Shown: in pieces, positions 11,160 through 22,369 of the stretch
Numbering within the stretch: the stretch's first letter is position 1
Layout: every line of letters begins with the position of its first letter
DNA from: Cardiocondyla obscurior
Lineage: Eukaryota; Arthropoda; Insecta; Hymenoptera; Formicidae
Assembly (NCBI RefSeq): GCF_019399895.1
Contig: NC_091872.1
Location: 876,395 to 940,394, forward strand
Length of the DNA stretch: 64,000 nt
Reading direction: 5' to 3'
Position numbers and translations under genes: made by a program
The notes under the pieces: model-generated
The model's database searches: none
The model's input: the letters and a program-made list of their open reading frames with translations, nothing else
Told to the model about the DNA's origin: nothing

Positions 11160-11705
11160 ATTTAAAGAATTGAAGAAAATTCAAGGAATTCAAGAAATTG
11201 AAGAAAGATAAGAAAGTCTAAAAATTCAAGATAGTCAAGAAATTCAAGACTGTCAAGAAAATCAAGAAGTTTAAGAGAATCAAGACATTCAAAAAAGTTA
11301 AGAAATTCAAGAATATCAAAAAAGTCAAAAAGTTCAAGAATTTCAAGTAAGTCAAGAAAATCAAGAAGTTCAAGAGAGTCTAGACATTCTAAAAAGTTAA
11401 AAAGTTCAAGAATTTCAAGAAAATCAAGAAAATCAAGATAGTCAAGAAAATCAAGAAGTTTAAGAGAATCAAGACAATCAAAATAGTTAAGAAATTCAAG
11501 AATATCAAGAAAGTCAAGAAGTTCAAGAATTTCAAGAAAGTCAAGAAAATCAAGAAGTTCAAGAGAGTCTAGACATTCTAAAAAGTTAAGAAGTTCAAGA
11601 ATTTCAAGAAAGTCAAGAAGTTCAAGAAAGTCAAAACATTTAAAAAAGTCAAGAAATTCAAGATTGCCAATAATTATCAAAAAATCAAGAAATTTAAGAA
11701 GTGAC
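11160..11705. repeat. AT-rich minisatellite of 9-10-bp units
   Basis: About 545 bp made of variants of 'tcaagaaat/gttcaagaa'. Blocks recur at about 185-bp spacing (11281 with 11466, 11381 with 11566), so there is higher-order structure. The minus strand is open for 192 codons as (D/E)FLE(F/L)L repeats. That is what any in-frame expansion of this unit gives, and I do not call a protein. The sequence from 11706 to 12177 is AT-rich with nothing recognisable. Confidence 0.8.
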
Positions 11706-12177
11706 CCAATGTGAAAAAGTACTATTAACATTTTCTGCATCTTTACAACTAAAAAAAATTATGATTTGAAAAAGATTCAAAACTGTTCTCAGTTCAGCAA
11801 GACCTTTCTTCTGGTATTTCTAGCTTTGGCTAATATGAAAGTATAGCTATGTATACTTTTTAGCTGGGTATACGAAGATAACACTGTCATATTCTGTGAT
11901 CATATCAAGTCATATTTGACAGACCTACCTAGCTGAAATCAAGAAATATGCCACAACCCGGAGTAAATAAAAGTACAAAAGGACAAAAAACACTCTTGAA
12001 ATGGAAATAATTTAAAACAATATTTCATCAAAATTCAGAAGTTTCCACACTCATTTTGAAGAATATGGATGCACTTAGTTAATTCAAACTGAGGATACTT
12101 TATTAATATAACTTAATGCAAATTTGCGTTATACAATTTTTCCTTGTGCACATTAAATAATATTAGATATTGTACTC

Positions 12178-13269
12178 TGTGGACGCTTATTCGATTAAAG
12201 AGCGCAGGAGGAGGTTTCGCTGGCGAGGTCTTGAAATTATCTTCGACAAATTCCTTTTTTTAACGATAGTCGGTGGTTTATTATGTACACTATATACAAA
12301 TTCTTTTTAGTATTGAATTATGCGCCTTGCGGCGCCGGGCTTTGTCCGTACAAAAATCGGCTTTAAAGCCTCTCGCGATATGTGATGTGCGGCGCGGTAA
12401 TTGTGACGCGTATCGGGCCCCACTTTTCGTCGCCGGGGTATTTAATCGGCTCTTCGATCTCTTCCTCCGACGTGGTAGCCCAAGGGTCGGTCTGCACCTT
12501 TTTTTCGTTCGTAGTTGACCCGTGGTCAAAGAGGTGCTTCTCCGTCTGTGTCGCTGCGTTTTCTCCTATGCCGGTTATTAGCTTGGGCGGCGGTTTTGGC
12601 CAGCTCGACGAGGTATCCCTCCAGATGCGTTGGTCGTGCGGGCCTCTCAGGAATATTTTTGGTAGCCGCGTTAATCGCGGTGGCTCTAGCTCGATTTCGT
12701 GGAGGATCCACGGCCGTAGTACGAAGCCAGTTACGTGTTTGGGCCTCGGTGACGGTGCTGGTCTCGTCGTAACGCCTTTTAATATTCCTGGTGTCCCCGG
12801 CGGGAATATCACTTCCTCGCGGATCCGCGGTAAATTATTGTTTTCGTCTTTCTCGTCCGGTTTATTGTTGTCGTCGGGACTCGGCGGGACGTACTTCGGT
12901 GTTTTTAGTAGTCGCCGGCCACTCCGTGTTCGTTTCGGCGGCATCCGTTTCTGGAACTCTATTCTTTTTACGTGGCTTCCGCTAATGTGCGTTTTATCTC
13001 GCACTAAGAGCGTACTTTTACAAAAAAAGACGAATTCGCTTTTTTCGTATCGCTCTTGTCGATCCTGGCCTTTTTATATTCGCTTTTGTCCTTTTTTACT
13101 CGCGGGTTGTTAGTTATTTATCTGCGGCTCCTAGTGGTTGTTATTATCGTTAATCTTCCGCCTTGTTACCGCGGCGTACATAGCCGTATGACGGGTTGCG
13201 TTTTCTGTATGCCGCGTTGCCTTCCTCCTGGCGCGTTACTCTTTGTGACGGCCTTACTGGGCCGCCACA
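12178..13269 (-). mobile_element. 1.1-kb LTR-like element with TACTC duplication
   Basis: Ends TGTGGACG...CGCCACA are flanked by the 5-bp duplication TACTC (12173-12177 and 13270-13274). On the minus strand it looks like a transcription unit: a TATAAAAAGG box near 13070-13079, a 213-codon ORF from 13004, and AATAAA near 12279. This is consistent with a solo LTR of a gypsy-type element in reverse orientation. The right-hand flank (13275-13574) is AT-rich with no gene. Confidence 0.7.
12363..13004 (-). CDS. Unrecognised proline-rich ORF inside an LTR-like element
   Basis: 213 residues, hydrophilic, rich in P, E, K and R, with a basic start after a second methionine (MPPKRTRSGRR), an acidic middle and no membrane segment. 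A TATA-like box lies about 70 bp upstream and a poly(A) signal about 85 bp downstream. The opposite strand is open for 243 codons, but its product is V/S/F/C-rich without structure, so I prefer this strand. Function unknown; it could be a TE accessory protein or a chance frame in GC-rich DNA. Confidence 0.4.
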   Translation of the reverse strand: MRDKTHISGSHVKRIEFQKRMPPKRTRSGRRLLKTPKYVPPSPDDNNKPDEKDENNNLPRIREEVIFPPGTPGILKGVTTRPAPSPRPKHVTGFVLRPWILHEIELEPPRLTRLPKIFLRGPHDQRIWRDTSSSWPKPPPKLITGIGENAATQTEKHLFDHGSTTNEKKVQTDPWATTSEEEIEEPIKYPGDEKWGPIRVTITAPHITYRERL

Positions 13270-13578
13270 TACTCCTTTTTCATTTAAAAAATATAATAAC
13301 AATAAAATGACAAAGTATAGAGTTAACTTTAAATAGATATATAGAAAATAAATATAAGATTATTACTATATAACAAAAATGCAATTTAAAAAGTAACAAT
13401 AACTTTTGCCAAATAAATTTAGTTTCTTTTATTTTGTTAAAATGTATTAAAACATTATATAAATTAATTATATTTATAAAAAGCAAAATAATTTTTTTTT
13501 AGACACAGAATTTTTGGAAAAAGTATAACATGTTATAAATATAACATTAAAACGAAATTTATTCCTTGTTAATGATAT

Positions 13579-16201
13579 TGTTACGTCAGAGGTAGGAAAT
13601 TTTAAATGGGTTCATTCACCGTTACTCGGATGCTTAGGAAAAAGGCACGTGAGTAGGTAAAGAGGAGGAAATGGCTTGGAGAGCGACGTAACAGCCGATC
13701 CTTGCGTGGCGCGTATTTAAAGGGCCACGCGTAAACGCACTAGGAATGGGTTCGAGTCGATTGAGTGGAGGAACTAGTGCGTAATATTCGTTCTTTTTAG
13801 GGAAAGAAATTTAATTCTTATTCCCTGGGATAGAACCAGAGGTGGTTTTCGCAACAAGGGTACCAGGGTTAAAAATAAATAACTGATTCAGAAATTTAAA
13901 TGATGAAATGCGTAAATTTTAATCTTAATTAGAATACAAATTTTGAATAGAAAAATAGATTTAATGAATTTAAAGAGATTATGAGGTAAAAAGAAAGAGG
14001 AAGAGGGCTTAATAAGAGATATAATTTAAACATTTTAATATATATATATATATAAAAGAATGAAAGAAAATGAATTAAATAATAAAAAAAACTAACAATA
14101 ATAATAGCGATTGGTGAACATTATTCTAGATTAATTTCTATGATTTCGGTTATCCTGGCCGTCGACCTCGGGAATACCCTGTCGATCAACCTGATCGGAG
14201 CCAGGAAGGGATGTTCTACTCCGGGATAGTAAATGAGGATATTATGGTCAGGAGTCGCCCTCCTGGCCTCCCTCCTGATCTCCTCGGGATCAAAGGAATC
14301 AGGGCCTATTGTAAAGGCCCTTTCGGGGACGGGATCCGTCCACGGAGTGCAGGTGCTCCGGAGGAGTTCGAGGAGAGGATCTACGACCTCTCCCTGTTCC
14401 TCTAGCTCCTCCACGAACTCTACGCTCGGGACGGGGGAAGGGGAACGTTCCGGGCTGTCAGGCTCATGCCAAGAGACGGTCTCATCTTCAGCAAAAGAGT
14501 CGACCTCCTCGGGTTCCCCTGGGTAAGGAGTCGGTGAGCGGACGGGAGAAGAGCATGCCTGAGGAGCAACTCCAGGGGAAGGTCCGGACGAGTTCAAAGA
14601 AATGTCCGGAGTATAGGAGGGAGTAGTGGGACGGAACAGCTCCGGCTCAGGTTGAGAGGGCGAGGTCGATCTCGGACGCAACGGCGATGGTGTTCGCCCC
14701 GGAGTATTCTCTTCCGTTTCTAAATCTTCGTGGCTAATTGGCGAGTTGGGAGGCACGGAAGGCAGAGGAGACCATGAACGCTCAGTTCTGAGTTTCGAGG
14801 GTTCCGGTGCGACCTCCCTTGGCGCTGCCGCGAATAAGAACTGAACAAAGAAGCTTTGAACCAGTTCTCGCAACTCGCGTATTTTTCGATTTCTTCGGGC
14901 GCGACTTTTCTTGATGGATCGAAGATTTCTTGATTCCACTAAAAGGTATTAATTTGAGTTTAATTTTAATAAAATGATTAAAGCGGGAAATATGTCAGGG
15001 CAACACGCCGCATTCCTCCTTCCGGATCTCTCAATAGATCGCTTCGAAAATTCTCCCGGTAGCTCTGTCCGGATAGGCCATCACTCGAGCTAAGGTTTAG
15101 ATAGTCACCATTTACTGGCAGCATATCGTAACCTCTGACAGGAGGAGTCCCATTAACCGAACCGAATCAAGGGAGAATCCAAAGGATACTAGAGAGATAC
15201 CAACTTCGGAAAGCGCAAACGGCACCCTGGCATAACCCACGTCATTCATTTTTCAAGAATAAGAATTTAAGAACTTTAGAATTTTAGTGGAATCATTTAA
15301 AAAAAGGGAGAGAGTAATGAGGTTAAATGAAATAATGAGACTTACTTTTCGATGTCTTCGGTTGCTTCTTGGACGAGTCCCTTGCAACTTCTTTTATTAA
15401 GCTCGGCTCGGCACAAGTCACACACAGTATCAATGATATAAACGAGGTGAAATTCAGAGACTGAATGAGAGCGAGTCCTGCTGGAACACGCGGTTTAATA
15501 ACCTCGGAAAAGGGGTGGGCCAGCGCCGGATTTCCATTTTTGGAAAAGTCAGTGCTCTGATTTGGCGGCCATGTCCCTCCACTTTTCCTTTTCCTTAATT
15601 ATTGGTTACTCCGATCTTATTCCTTCTCTGATTTTCTTAAGCTCTAGTTTTCGTCCTTAGCTTTTTTAATTAGTGGTGTGGAGTTCCCGATATCTATTGG
15701 CTCGAGAGAAAAAACTCGGTTGTACGAAACTCCGCCCGCATGGCTTCCCCTTCCAACCTTCCAGAATATTGTCATTAATAGTTGGGGAAAAATTCCTAAG
15801 GACCCCCTTTTCGTTATCACCGGGTCGTGTTTGTTTATGGGATCCGGTCGCGTGTCATATTCTTATGACTGTGGAGCTTTCACCCTCTTTATTTACGTTT
15901 CGTAGTCGCGGTCTCAAGTGCTTCACTTATCGCCAGATATTTGATATCGATTCCAAATTGTTTTAGGTTCCTTCTAATATTCTTTAAAGAGTCTTCTGTT
16001 TATATTTCCCGTTGGTATCTATGCTGTGATTGTTCTAAGTTTCATTTAAGCATCCGGCGATAAGAGTTTCAGAGTGTAAATTATTTCTTCTGAAAGCTTG
16101 GAAGTTCTCTCTCGTCACCAAATAGTCACGGTTTACTCCTTTTATCTAATTTATTGAACGCGTGTCGGAAAAAAGGAGATGTGGAGTCCGAGGACGTAAC
16201 A
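13579..16201 (-). mobile_element. 2.6-kb TG...CA element with ATAT duplication
   Basis: The ends are exact inverted repeats, TGTTACGTC...GACGTAACA, flanked by ATAT on both sides (13575-13578, 16202-16205). Short perfect ends plus a 4-bp duplication fit a solo LTR or an internally deleted LTR element; I saw no second LTR copy inside. It contains one 272-codon ORF (14121-14939, minus). An AT-rich stretch with (TA)n lies at 13870-14110 and AT-poor leader-like sequence at 14990-16190. Confidence 0.65.
14121..14939 (-). CDS. Unrecognised proline/serine-rich ORF in the 2.6-kb element
   Basis: 272 residues. The N terminus is strongly basic (SRARRNRKIRELREL), followed by a hydrophobic patch (FFVQFLFAAA). 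The centre is a long low-complexity P/S/E region with repeated SPxP motifs. The C-terminal ~80 residues look ordered (PDHNILIYYPG..., then IRLIDRVF). No known domain recognised. The composition suggests a disordered or Gag-like protein. It is the only long frame in the element and is intact. Confidence 0.5.
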   Translation of the reverse strand: MESRNLRSIKKSRARRNRKIRELRELVQSFFVQFLFAAAPREVAPEPSKLRTERSWSPLPSVPPNSPISHEDLETEENTPGRTPSPLRPRSTSPSQPEPELFRPTTPSYTPDISLNSSGPSPGVAPQACSSPVRSPTPYPGEPEEVDSFAEDETVSWHEPDSPERSPSPVPSVEFVEELEEQGEVVDPLLELLRSTCTPWTDPVPERAFTIGPDSFDPEEIRREARRATPDHNILIYYPGVEHPFLAPIRLIDRVFPRSTARITEIIEINLE

Positions 16202-16205
16202 ATAT

Positions 16206-18035
16206 ATAAAACACATTTTATTTTTTGTTTTTTCTTTTTGGTCTAAAACTTTTTTCTTTGAAAATTAAAACAAAAAAAAAATATTAAGATGGAAAGTTTT
16301 AAAATCGACACCATCAATATATATATGTATATATATTGCAGAATTAAATAAAGCATGTATACGCTTTTTTTAATGTGAGGTACACTTTAGACAATTTATA
16401 ATAAAAAAACAAGATATTATTCTGTTAATAACTTTGAATATTATTGTATGGATATACAATATTTATAACTTATAATAGTAAACAGTTCATTCATATATGT
16501 ATACATTTATATATACATATATGTGGGTGCGGATCTGCCTGCACCCCGGCAGATGACGGGACCGGTATTACCTGCGACCGGCCGTCGACGCAAGCAATTG
16601 TTAGTGCCGCGCACTATCTTCCTCATAGTCTCCCTTGCCTAGCAACAACCCGGCTTGGCAACGGGAGCTTCTAGAAGCTCTTTCGTCAACTTCCGCTGAC
16701 GCAGCGTTGCATCATCTCCTGGATGATGCACCGGGAAGTCCCGTCTTAAAGATAAAGGGCTGATAAGCCACAAAAGAACTCCCTTCGTGCTTCCCTGCTG
16801 GCGACGCGTCGGAGCGTCAGTCCAGCACCAGAAGTCGTACCTCGCGCACGCGACTAATTTTATATCGAGTCCTACCGTTCTTTATTACTTTGTAATTTTT
16901 TTATATTGAGTTTAAAATTATATTTGATTATTTTTATTCTTTGGGTATTTTATTGTGTTCCCTGCGCGCTTCCTAACCCGCGAACTTGTGAGATCCTAAA
17001 TATATATGTATATGGAATACTGTTTATAATCTTTTTATACATTATAAATTGTATAAAGTGATCTTAATTAACAATCATAACTGTTACTTTTGTTGCTTTT
17101 CTATACTTATCTTTTTCTATTTTCTTTACAACTGTTCTATACTATGTTTGTTCTCTATCCTTTAAATCTGTTTACTTTATCTATCCTTTTACTTGTTCTT
17201 TTTACCTATCTTTTTATCTATTCTTCTAATCTATTCTTTGTTCTTTTTTTACTTTTTTTTATTTCTAGGAAATATAGAAAATTGTTTTTATTATTTAATT
17301 AAAATTTTTTAATTATTTTATTATTTATTTATTTAATTATTTAATTATCTAATTTAATTTTAAATAATAAAAAACAATTTTTTATATTTCCTCCTGATTG
17401 AAGAGACCACCACCTTCTCGCGGTTTCCGTTGAGCAACAACGTGTGCGTATGTACAAAAAAAGGTGTACACAGCAAAATTATTAATTCTTTTATACTTTA
17501 TTATTATATTACATGTAATTGTTTTTTAATATGTGTATTAATAAGTAATTTGTTCGAAAACAATACGTACACGTTGGCCAAGAGTAGATTTTATTAATTT
17601 TTTTTATATTTTATTTTTCTTATTATTTTAATTTTTATTTAAATTATTTAATTGCGGTACACATAATATAACATATAACATGGGGCCAGTATTTAATTTT
17701 ATAATGAAATTTTATTTATCAATATATGTATGTACATAATTTAATTGAATAATGTTCTGTTGCGCAATAAAAAAAAAATTACAGGTTTTCTCATCGGTGA
17801 GAAATGAGTTTATCACGACGTCGGCTGCAGTTCTAGAGAGACAGAGTCATATATGGCATACGTCTGCGCTCTTCCAGTAGCCGACGCTGGCCGAGGCGTT
17901 GCAGGCGCTGCGGGCGCACACGGACACGGCATTGTGCTTAGTGTGCGTATGTTGCCCGTCTGCAATCTGCGACCACTGGATGAGGTGTCGAAAAGGGGGA
18001 GGGAGATGGAAAAGGGTAAAGTGGGTATAGAAGAG
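16206..18035. other. AT-rich spacer with one GC-rich LTR-like island
   Basis: Mostly AT-rich DNA without a supported gene. From about 16519 to 16985 a GC-richer island holds direct and inverted short repeats (for example tgcatcatctcctggatgatgca) and a poly(A)-type tail, like a degraded solo LTR, but I could not define ends or a duplication. 17090-17300 is pyrimidine-rich. 17790-17990 is unclassified. Confidence 0.4.
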
Positions 18036-19650
18036 TAAAGAAATAGAGGAGCTAAAAAGATTTAATTATTTGGGATATGTGATGACAAGGAATGGAGATC
18101 AGAAAGAACACGTGAAGGAAAGAGTAAAGAAAGCAGCAAGGGTGATGGGACAAATATGGAATATTGGCAAAAAGAAATTTGGAAAAGATTAGGGCAGAAG
18201 ATTATGGTTGTTTGACAGGCTAGTATGGACAGTAATGAGGTATGGGGTGGAGATGTGGGGGTGGAAGGAAAGGAAAGAGATTGAAATGGTTAATGAGAGG
18301 TATTTGAGATGGATAATGGGAGTAAGTAGAAGTGTGCCGGGGTATATAATAAAAGAAGAATTTCAGAGAGAAAAGTTGTCTGGGAAAGCGGGAATGAGGG
18401 CTTGGAAGTATGAGAAAAGATTAGAAGAAGGAAGAGGGGGGGTTTTAGCAAGAGGATGTTGGAAAGAAATGAAGGAGAGAGCGAGGGAAAGAAAAACGAG
18501 TGGGAAATGGGAAAAAGAAAGGGAGGAATTTTTTGAAAGATTAGGGTGGACGCTGAAGAGGATAAAAAAAAGAAGAGAAGAAGAGGGACTGAGAGGTGAA
18601 GAGATAGTGGTGAAAGATAAAGAATTGCAAAGAAAGGAGAGATGGGAAAAAATAAGAATGGGGAAATTTAATAGTATTATGGAAAAATAAAGGAGGAAGG
18701 AGTACCGGAATATTTAAAGAAGGGATGAAAGGAGGAGAAATGGCAAAGGGTGGCGAGGTTTAGAGTGGGGGATGATATGAGGGGAAATAGATACTAGGAG
18801 GGAATAGATAAAAAAAAGTGCAGGATGTGTTTGGATAAAGAGGAAACGTGGAAACATGTTTGGGAAGAGTGTGTAAACTGGGGGGACGGGAGGAGTTGGG
18901 AAGAGGCAATTGGAGATGTATTGGGAGGGGAGGGAAATGGGGAGGAGTGGTTAAGAATACTGGAAAGGGTAAGGGAAGGGATAGGAGAGAATGGAAGAAT
19001 GAATGAGGTAGATTATGAAGATTTAAAAGCGTTAGAAGCGGGGGTCCATGAGAATGAATGAGAAGTAGAGTAAGAGAATGATTTTCGGCGGTGTGAGTGT
19101 AAGAACGTATAGGTATCTCTCTCTCTTTCGTGTGCTAAGCGATGTTTAAAGAAAGTAAGAAAAGCGAAAAGTAGGAAGTAAGTTTTTTGCAGGAAAGGAC
19201 AAGAAAGAAGAGGAATGAAAAGAAGATGGAAGATTGATAAGGAAAAATAAGGTAGAAATAAGAAAACGTTTAGGAGATAAGCCGTGGTTTTTTTTTATTG
19301 TATTTGCAGGATAAAAAAAGTAAGAGAAGTTTGTAAAAGAAAACAGAAGAGTGTAAATGTTATAAGGCGAGGATGTAATAGATGGAATGGATAAGAAGCG
19401 TAAAATGATGGAAGGAAATAGTGATGATAAAGGTAGTCAGTACTGAAGGGAAGTTAGAGAAGGAAGGAAGAGAAAAAGGATATGTAAAGTAAAAAGAGTT
19501 GGTGGTAGTTAAAATGTAAGGAAGAGATGTTATATGTAAAAGAGATGTTTATAAAGAAATGTTATTAGTATGGTTAAGTTAGTAGAGATTTAAAGATTGT
19601 AAGGAGATGAAAGTCCGAAATGTACCTCGAATAGAGAATAAAAAATTATT
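18036..19650 (+). pseudogene. 3' end of a LINE (non-LTR retrotransposon)
   Basis: Plus-strand frames carry the C-terminal part of a LINE ORF2: 'RFNYLGYVMTRNG', 'LWLFDRLVWTVMRYGVEMWGW' (18208-18690), then the C-terminal zinc knuckle CRMCxxxxETWKHVWEEC (about 18818-18870) and a short acidic tail ending at 19061. A 3' untranslated region of about 600 bp follows. The strand is strikingly purine-rich (A+G). Lesions: a TAG at about 18190, a frameshift near 18690 and a TAG near 18796. The 5' part, including the RT catalytic core, is missing, as is usual for 5'-truncated LINEs. Confidence 0.75.
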
Positions 19651-20307
19651 CTATACAGGGTGTTTGAAATAAGGTTTCCTTCCCGGAAACTGTAAATAGA
19701 TATCGAAAATACAAATCAAAAAGTTAAATACCATTTTGTAAAATTCGTAAGCGTTACCGAGTAAAAAATTATTCAATTTTGACGAATTAGCGCGGAGCAT
19801 GTAATGAGTCGGGCGCGGCAGATGAGAACGGGTGGGCCTTAGTGGGAAAACCAGGGATTAACGCCGCGCGACATGTGTAGGGTGGGGGTGGGAGGAGTCA
19901 ACGCGTGGTGTGATAAGAAAAATTACTGCGCGCGTTATGAAAAATACTAATATATTATCCAGCGGTAATTTATTGTTTATAAACAAACAACCTTTCGAGG
20001 GCTCGCGTCTGAGAATGCGTTTCACCTAACATTTAGTATGGTCGTTTCTGCTTATTATTTTTTTCAACAATTAATATAAAATTATCTGATTATCGCGAAC
20101 GTTTTTTTAACACGTTTCCAATGTTAGAAAAATGATGCGCTACCATTTTCTCACCACCTTGCGGTAGATAGCATAGTGCGTTTTAGTTTTAGTGGTATCC
20201 CCGGTAGGCCTAATCCACTTGTTGTACTTAATGCAAAAATTGTTCGAAGTGACCTCCTCTCTGTCGTATGCAGAATTCGGCTCTTCGAACAACATCGCGT
20301 GATGCAT

Positions 20308-20438
20308 GACTGTGAAAGATTTCCTTGGCATTGGTGGAAAACAGAAATGTAAACAAACAGTATTGCTCCAGGTTTTCCGCGCGTACTGTTTGTTTACATT
20401 TCTGTTTTCCACCAATGCCAAGAAAATCTTTCACAGTC
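20308..20438. repeat. 131-bp near-perfect hairpin inside mariner copy 1
   Basis: Starting one base inside the left TIR, arms of about 55 bp (GACTGTGAAAGATTTCC... and its complement ending ...AATCTTTCACAGTC) surround a loop of about 21 bp. It is separate from the main TIR and has no partner at the right end. It sits just upstream of the transposase start. Confidence 0.85.
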
Positions 20439-20510
20439 GCTAGTTAGCTTATGCTGAACAAAGTGCTCACGCTAAACAAAGTGATAAAAAAGTGATTAAA
20501 AATTGTGAAG

Positions 20511-21668
20511 ATGTACGAACCCAGCGAGTATACAGAAATGATAGTGGCGTACGGGCTTGCGGGTGAAAATGCTAATCGCGCAGCTCAAATTTACGCGGAA
20601 CGTATGCCAGGACGTGCGCGTTATCCGTGTGGTAAAACAATTTTAACGCTGTCTCGTGCACCATCAACGAAAAAGTACACGGCGGCGAATACGTAATGAA
20701 GAACAAATTTCAAATTTATTTGAAGATCGCTCAGAAATGAGCATACGTCGCTCAGCGCGCGAATTGAACTTAACAACATATGAAGTGCATCGTACATTGC
20801 GGTATAATTCGATATATCCATATCGTTATCAGCGTGTACAGCAACTGTTACCACGAGACTATGAACCACGGATGCACTTCTGTCAAGGTATTTTTATTAA
20901 CTTTCCATATTAACAGTTTTTTAAAACATAATAATTATTATCATAATTTATGAAGGTTTTCTCGCACAATGTCGTCAAAATACAACGGTTCCGGACAATA
21001 TTTTATGGTCGGATGAGGCATTATTTACACAAAACGGCATTTTTAATTTGCGGAATATCTTATATTGGTCGGATCACAATCCAAAATTAATTAGAGAAGG
21101 GAGTTTCCAGTATCGTTATTCCATAAACGTATGGGCAGGAATACTTGGGAATCAAATAGTAAGTATAAATAAAAAAAAAAGGATTATTTTGTTAACGTAA
21201 TTAAAATACTTTTAGATTGGTTTGTATTTTTTGCCGGCAAGACTGACAGGGCTAGAGTATCGAAATTTTATTTGGACAAGTTTACCAGTTTTTCTCGAAA
21301 ATGTGCCGCTCAAAACAAGAAGAAACATAATATTTCAGCACGATGGAGCACCAGCACATTCCTGTCGAGCAGTGCGAGAGGAATTAAACTTGAGATTCCC
21401 GGAGAAGTGGATAGGACGCGGAGGACCAATAGCGTGGCCAGCACGAAGCCCAGATTTAACGGTTTGCGACTTTTTTTTATGGGGGTACATCAAAAGTTTA
21501 GTTGACACTCAGCGAAATGGTACCGAAAATGAGGTACGTGAATCTATTATTGCGGCCTTTGGAACCGTTTCGCCAGATACAATGCTATGTGCATCACGCG
21601 ATGTTGTTCGAAGAGCCGAATTCTGCATACGACAGAAAGGAGGTCACTTCGAACAATTTTTGCATTAA
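20511..21668 (+). pseudogene. Mariner-like D-41-D transposase, copy 1, with two introns
   Basis: Three exons: 20511-20887, 20956-21158 and 21216-21668, with GT...AG introns of 68 and 57 bp. N-terminal helix-turn-helix type domain (EYTEMIVAYGLAGEN), then 'PYRYQRVQQLLPRDY', the first Asp in LWSDEALF, the second in QHDGAPAH and the third in SPDLTVCDFF. There are 41 residues between the second and third Asp, the spacing of the rosa-type mariner relatives. The C terminus is RRAEFCIRQKGGHFEQFLH. The first exon is broken: the frame changes near 20650 and part of the DNA-binding region looks deleted. The rest of the protein is open. Confidence 0.8.
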
Positions 21669-22369
21669 GTACAACAAGTGGATTAGGCCTACCGGGGATA
21701 CCACTAAAACTAAAACGCACTATGCTATCTACCGCAAGGTGGTGAGAAAATGGTAGCGCATCATTTTTCTAACATTGGAAACGTGTTAAAAAAACGTTCG
21801 CGATAATCAGATAATTTTATATTAATTGTTGAAAAAAATAATAAGCAGAAACGACCATACTAAATGTTAGGTGAAACGCATTCTCAGACGCGAGCCCTCG
21901 AAAGGTTGTTTGTTTATAAACAATAAATTACCGCTGGATAATATATTAGTATTTTTCATAACGCGCGGAGTAATTTTTCTTATCACACCACGCGTTGACT
22001 CCTCCCACCCCCACCCTACACATGTCGCGCGGCGTTAATCCCTGGTTCTCCCACTAAGGCCCACCCGCTCTCACCTGCCGCGCCCGACTCATTACATGCT
22101 CCGCGCTAATTCGTCAAAATTGAATAATTTTTTACTCGGTAACGCTTACGAATTTTACAAAATGGTATTTAACTTTTTGATTTGTATTTTCGATATCTAT
22201 TTACAGTTTCCGGGAAGGAAACCTTATTTCAAACACCCTGTATATGTACGACACCGCAATGCAGATATTTATTTGACAATTAAAAGGCGCGCGCTCAGCG
22301 AGTTCTTGCATATTGTTCACTGAACGCACCCAATAGCAATTGCTAGTATAATTTCGTCGGCTGGTGCCG

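Larger units (their letters stand above)
19656..22240 (+). mobile_element. Mariner-like (D-41-D) transposon copy 1 with 651-bp TIRs
   Basis: Ends CAGGGTGTTTGA...TCAAACACCCTG are flanked by TA. The inverted repeats cover 19656-20306 and 21590-22240, 651 bp each and nearly identical. The right repeat includes the last ~26 codons of the transposase gene; the left repeat therefore carries an inverted copy of that coding end. It inserted right after the LINE 3' end. A 480-bp internally deleted relative lies at 50869-51348. Confidence 0.88.

Noticed and set aside
11162..11740. 192-codon minus-strand frame of leucine/aspartate repeats
   Set aside because: Entirely a translation of the short tandem repeat, with no non-repetitive part.
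12382..13113. 243-codon plus-strand frame opposite the 213-codon ORF
   Set aside because: Longer, but its product is low-order V/S/F/C-rich sequence; the minus strand has the TATA box, start and poly(A) signal in order.
16540..16760. Possible small structured RNA in a GC-rich island with hairpins
   Set aside because: No tRNA, snRNA or riboswitch-like consensus could be matched, and LTR debris is a simpler reading.
20140..20434. Minus-strand frames of 68 and 93 codons
   Set aside because: Inverted copy of the mariner transposase C terminus inside the left TIR, not a separate gene.
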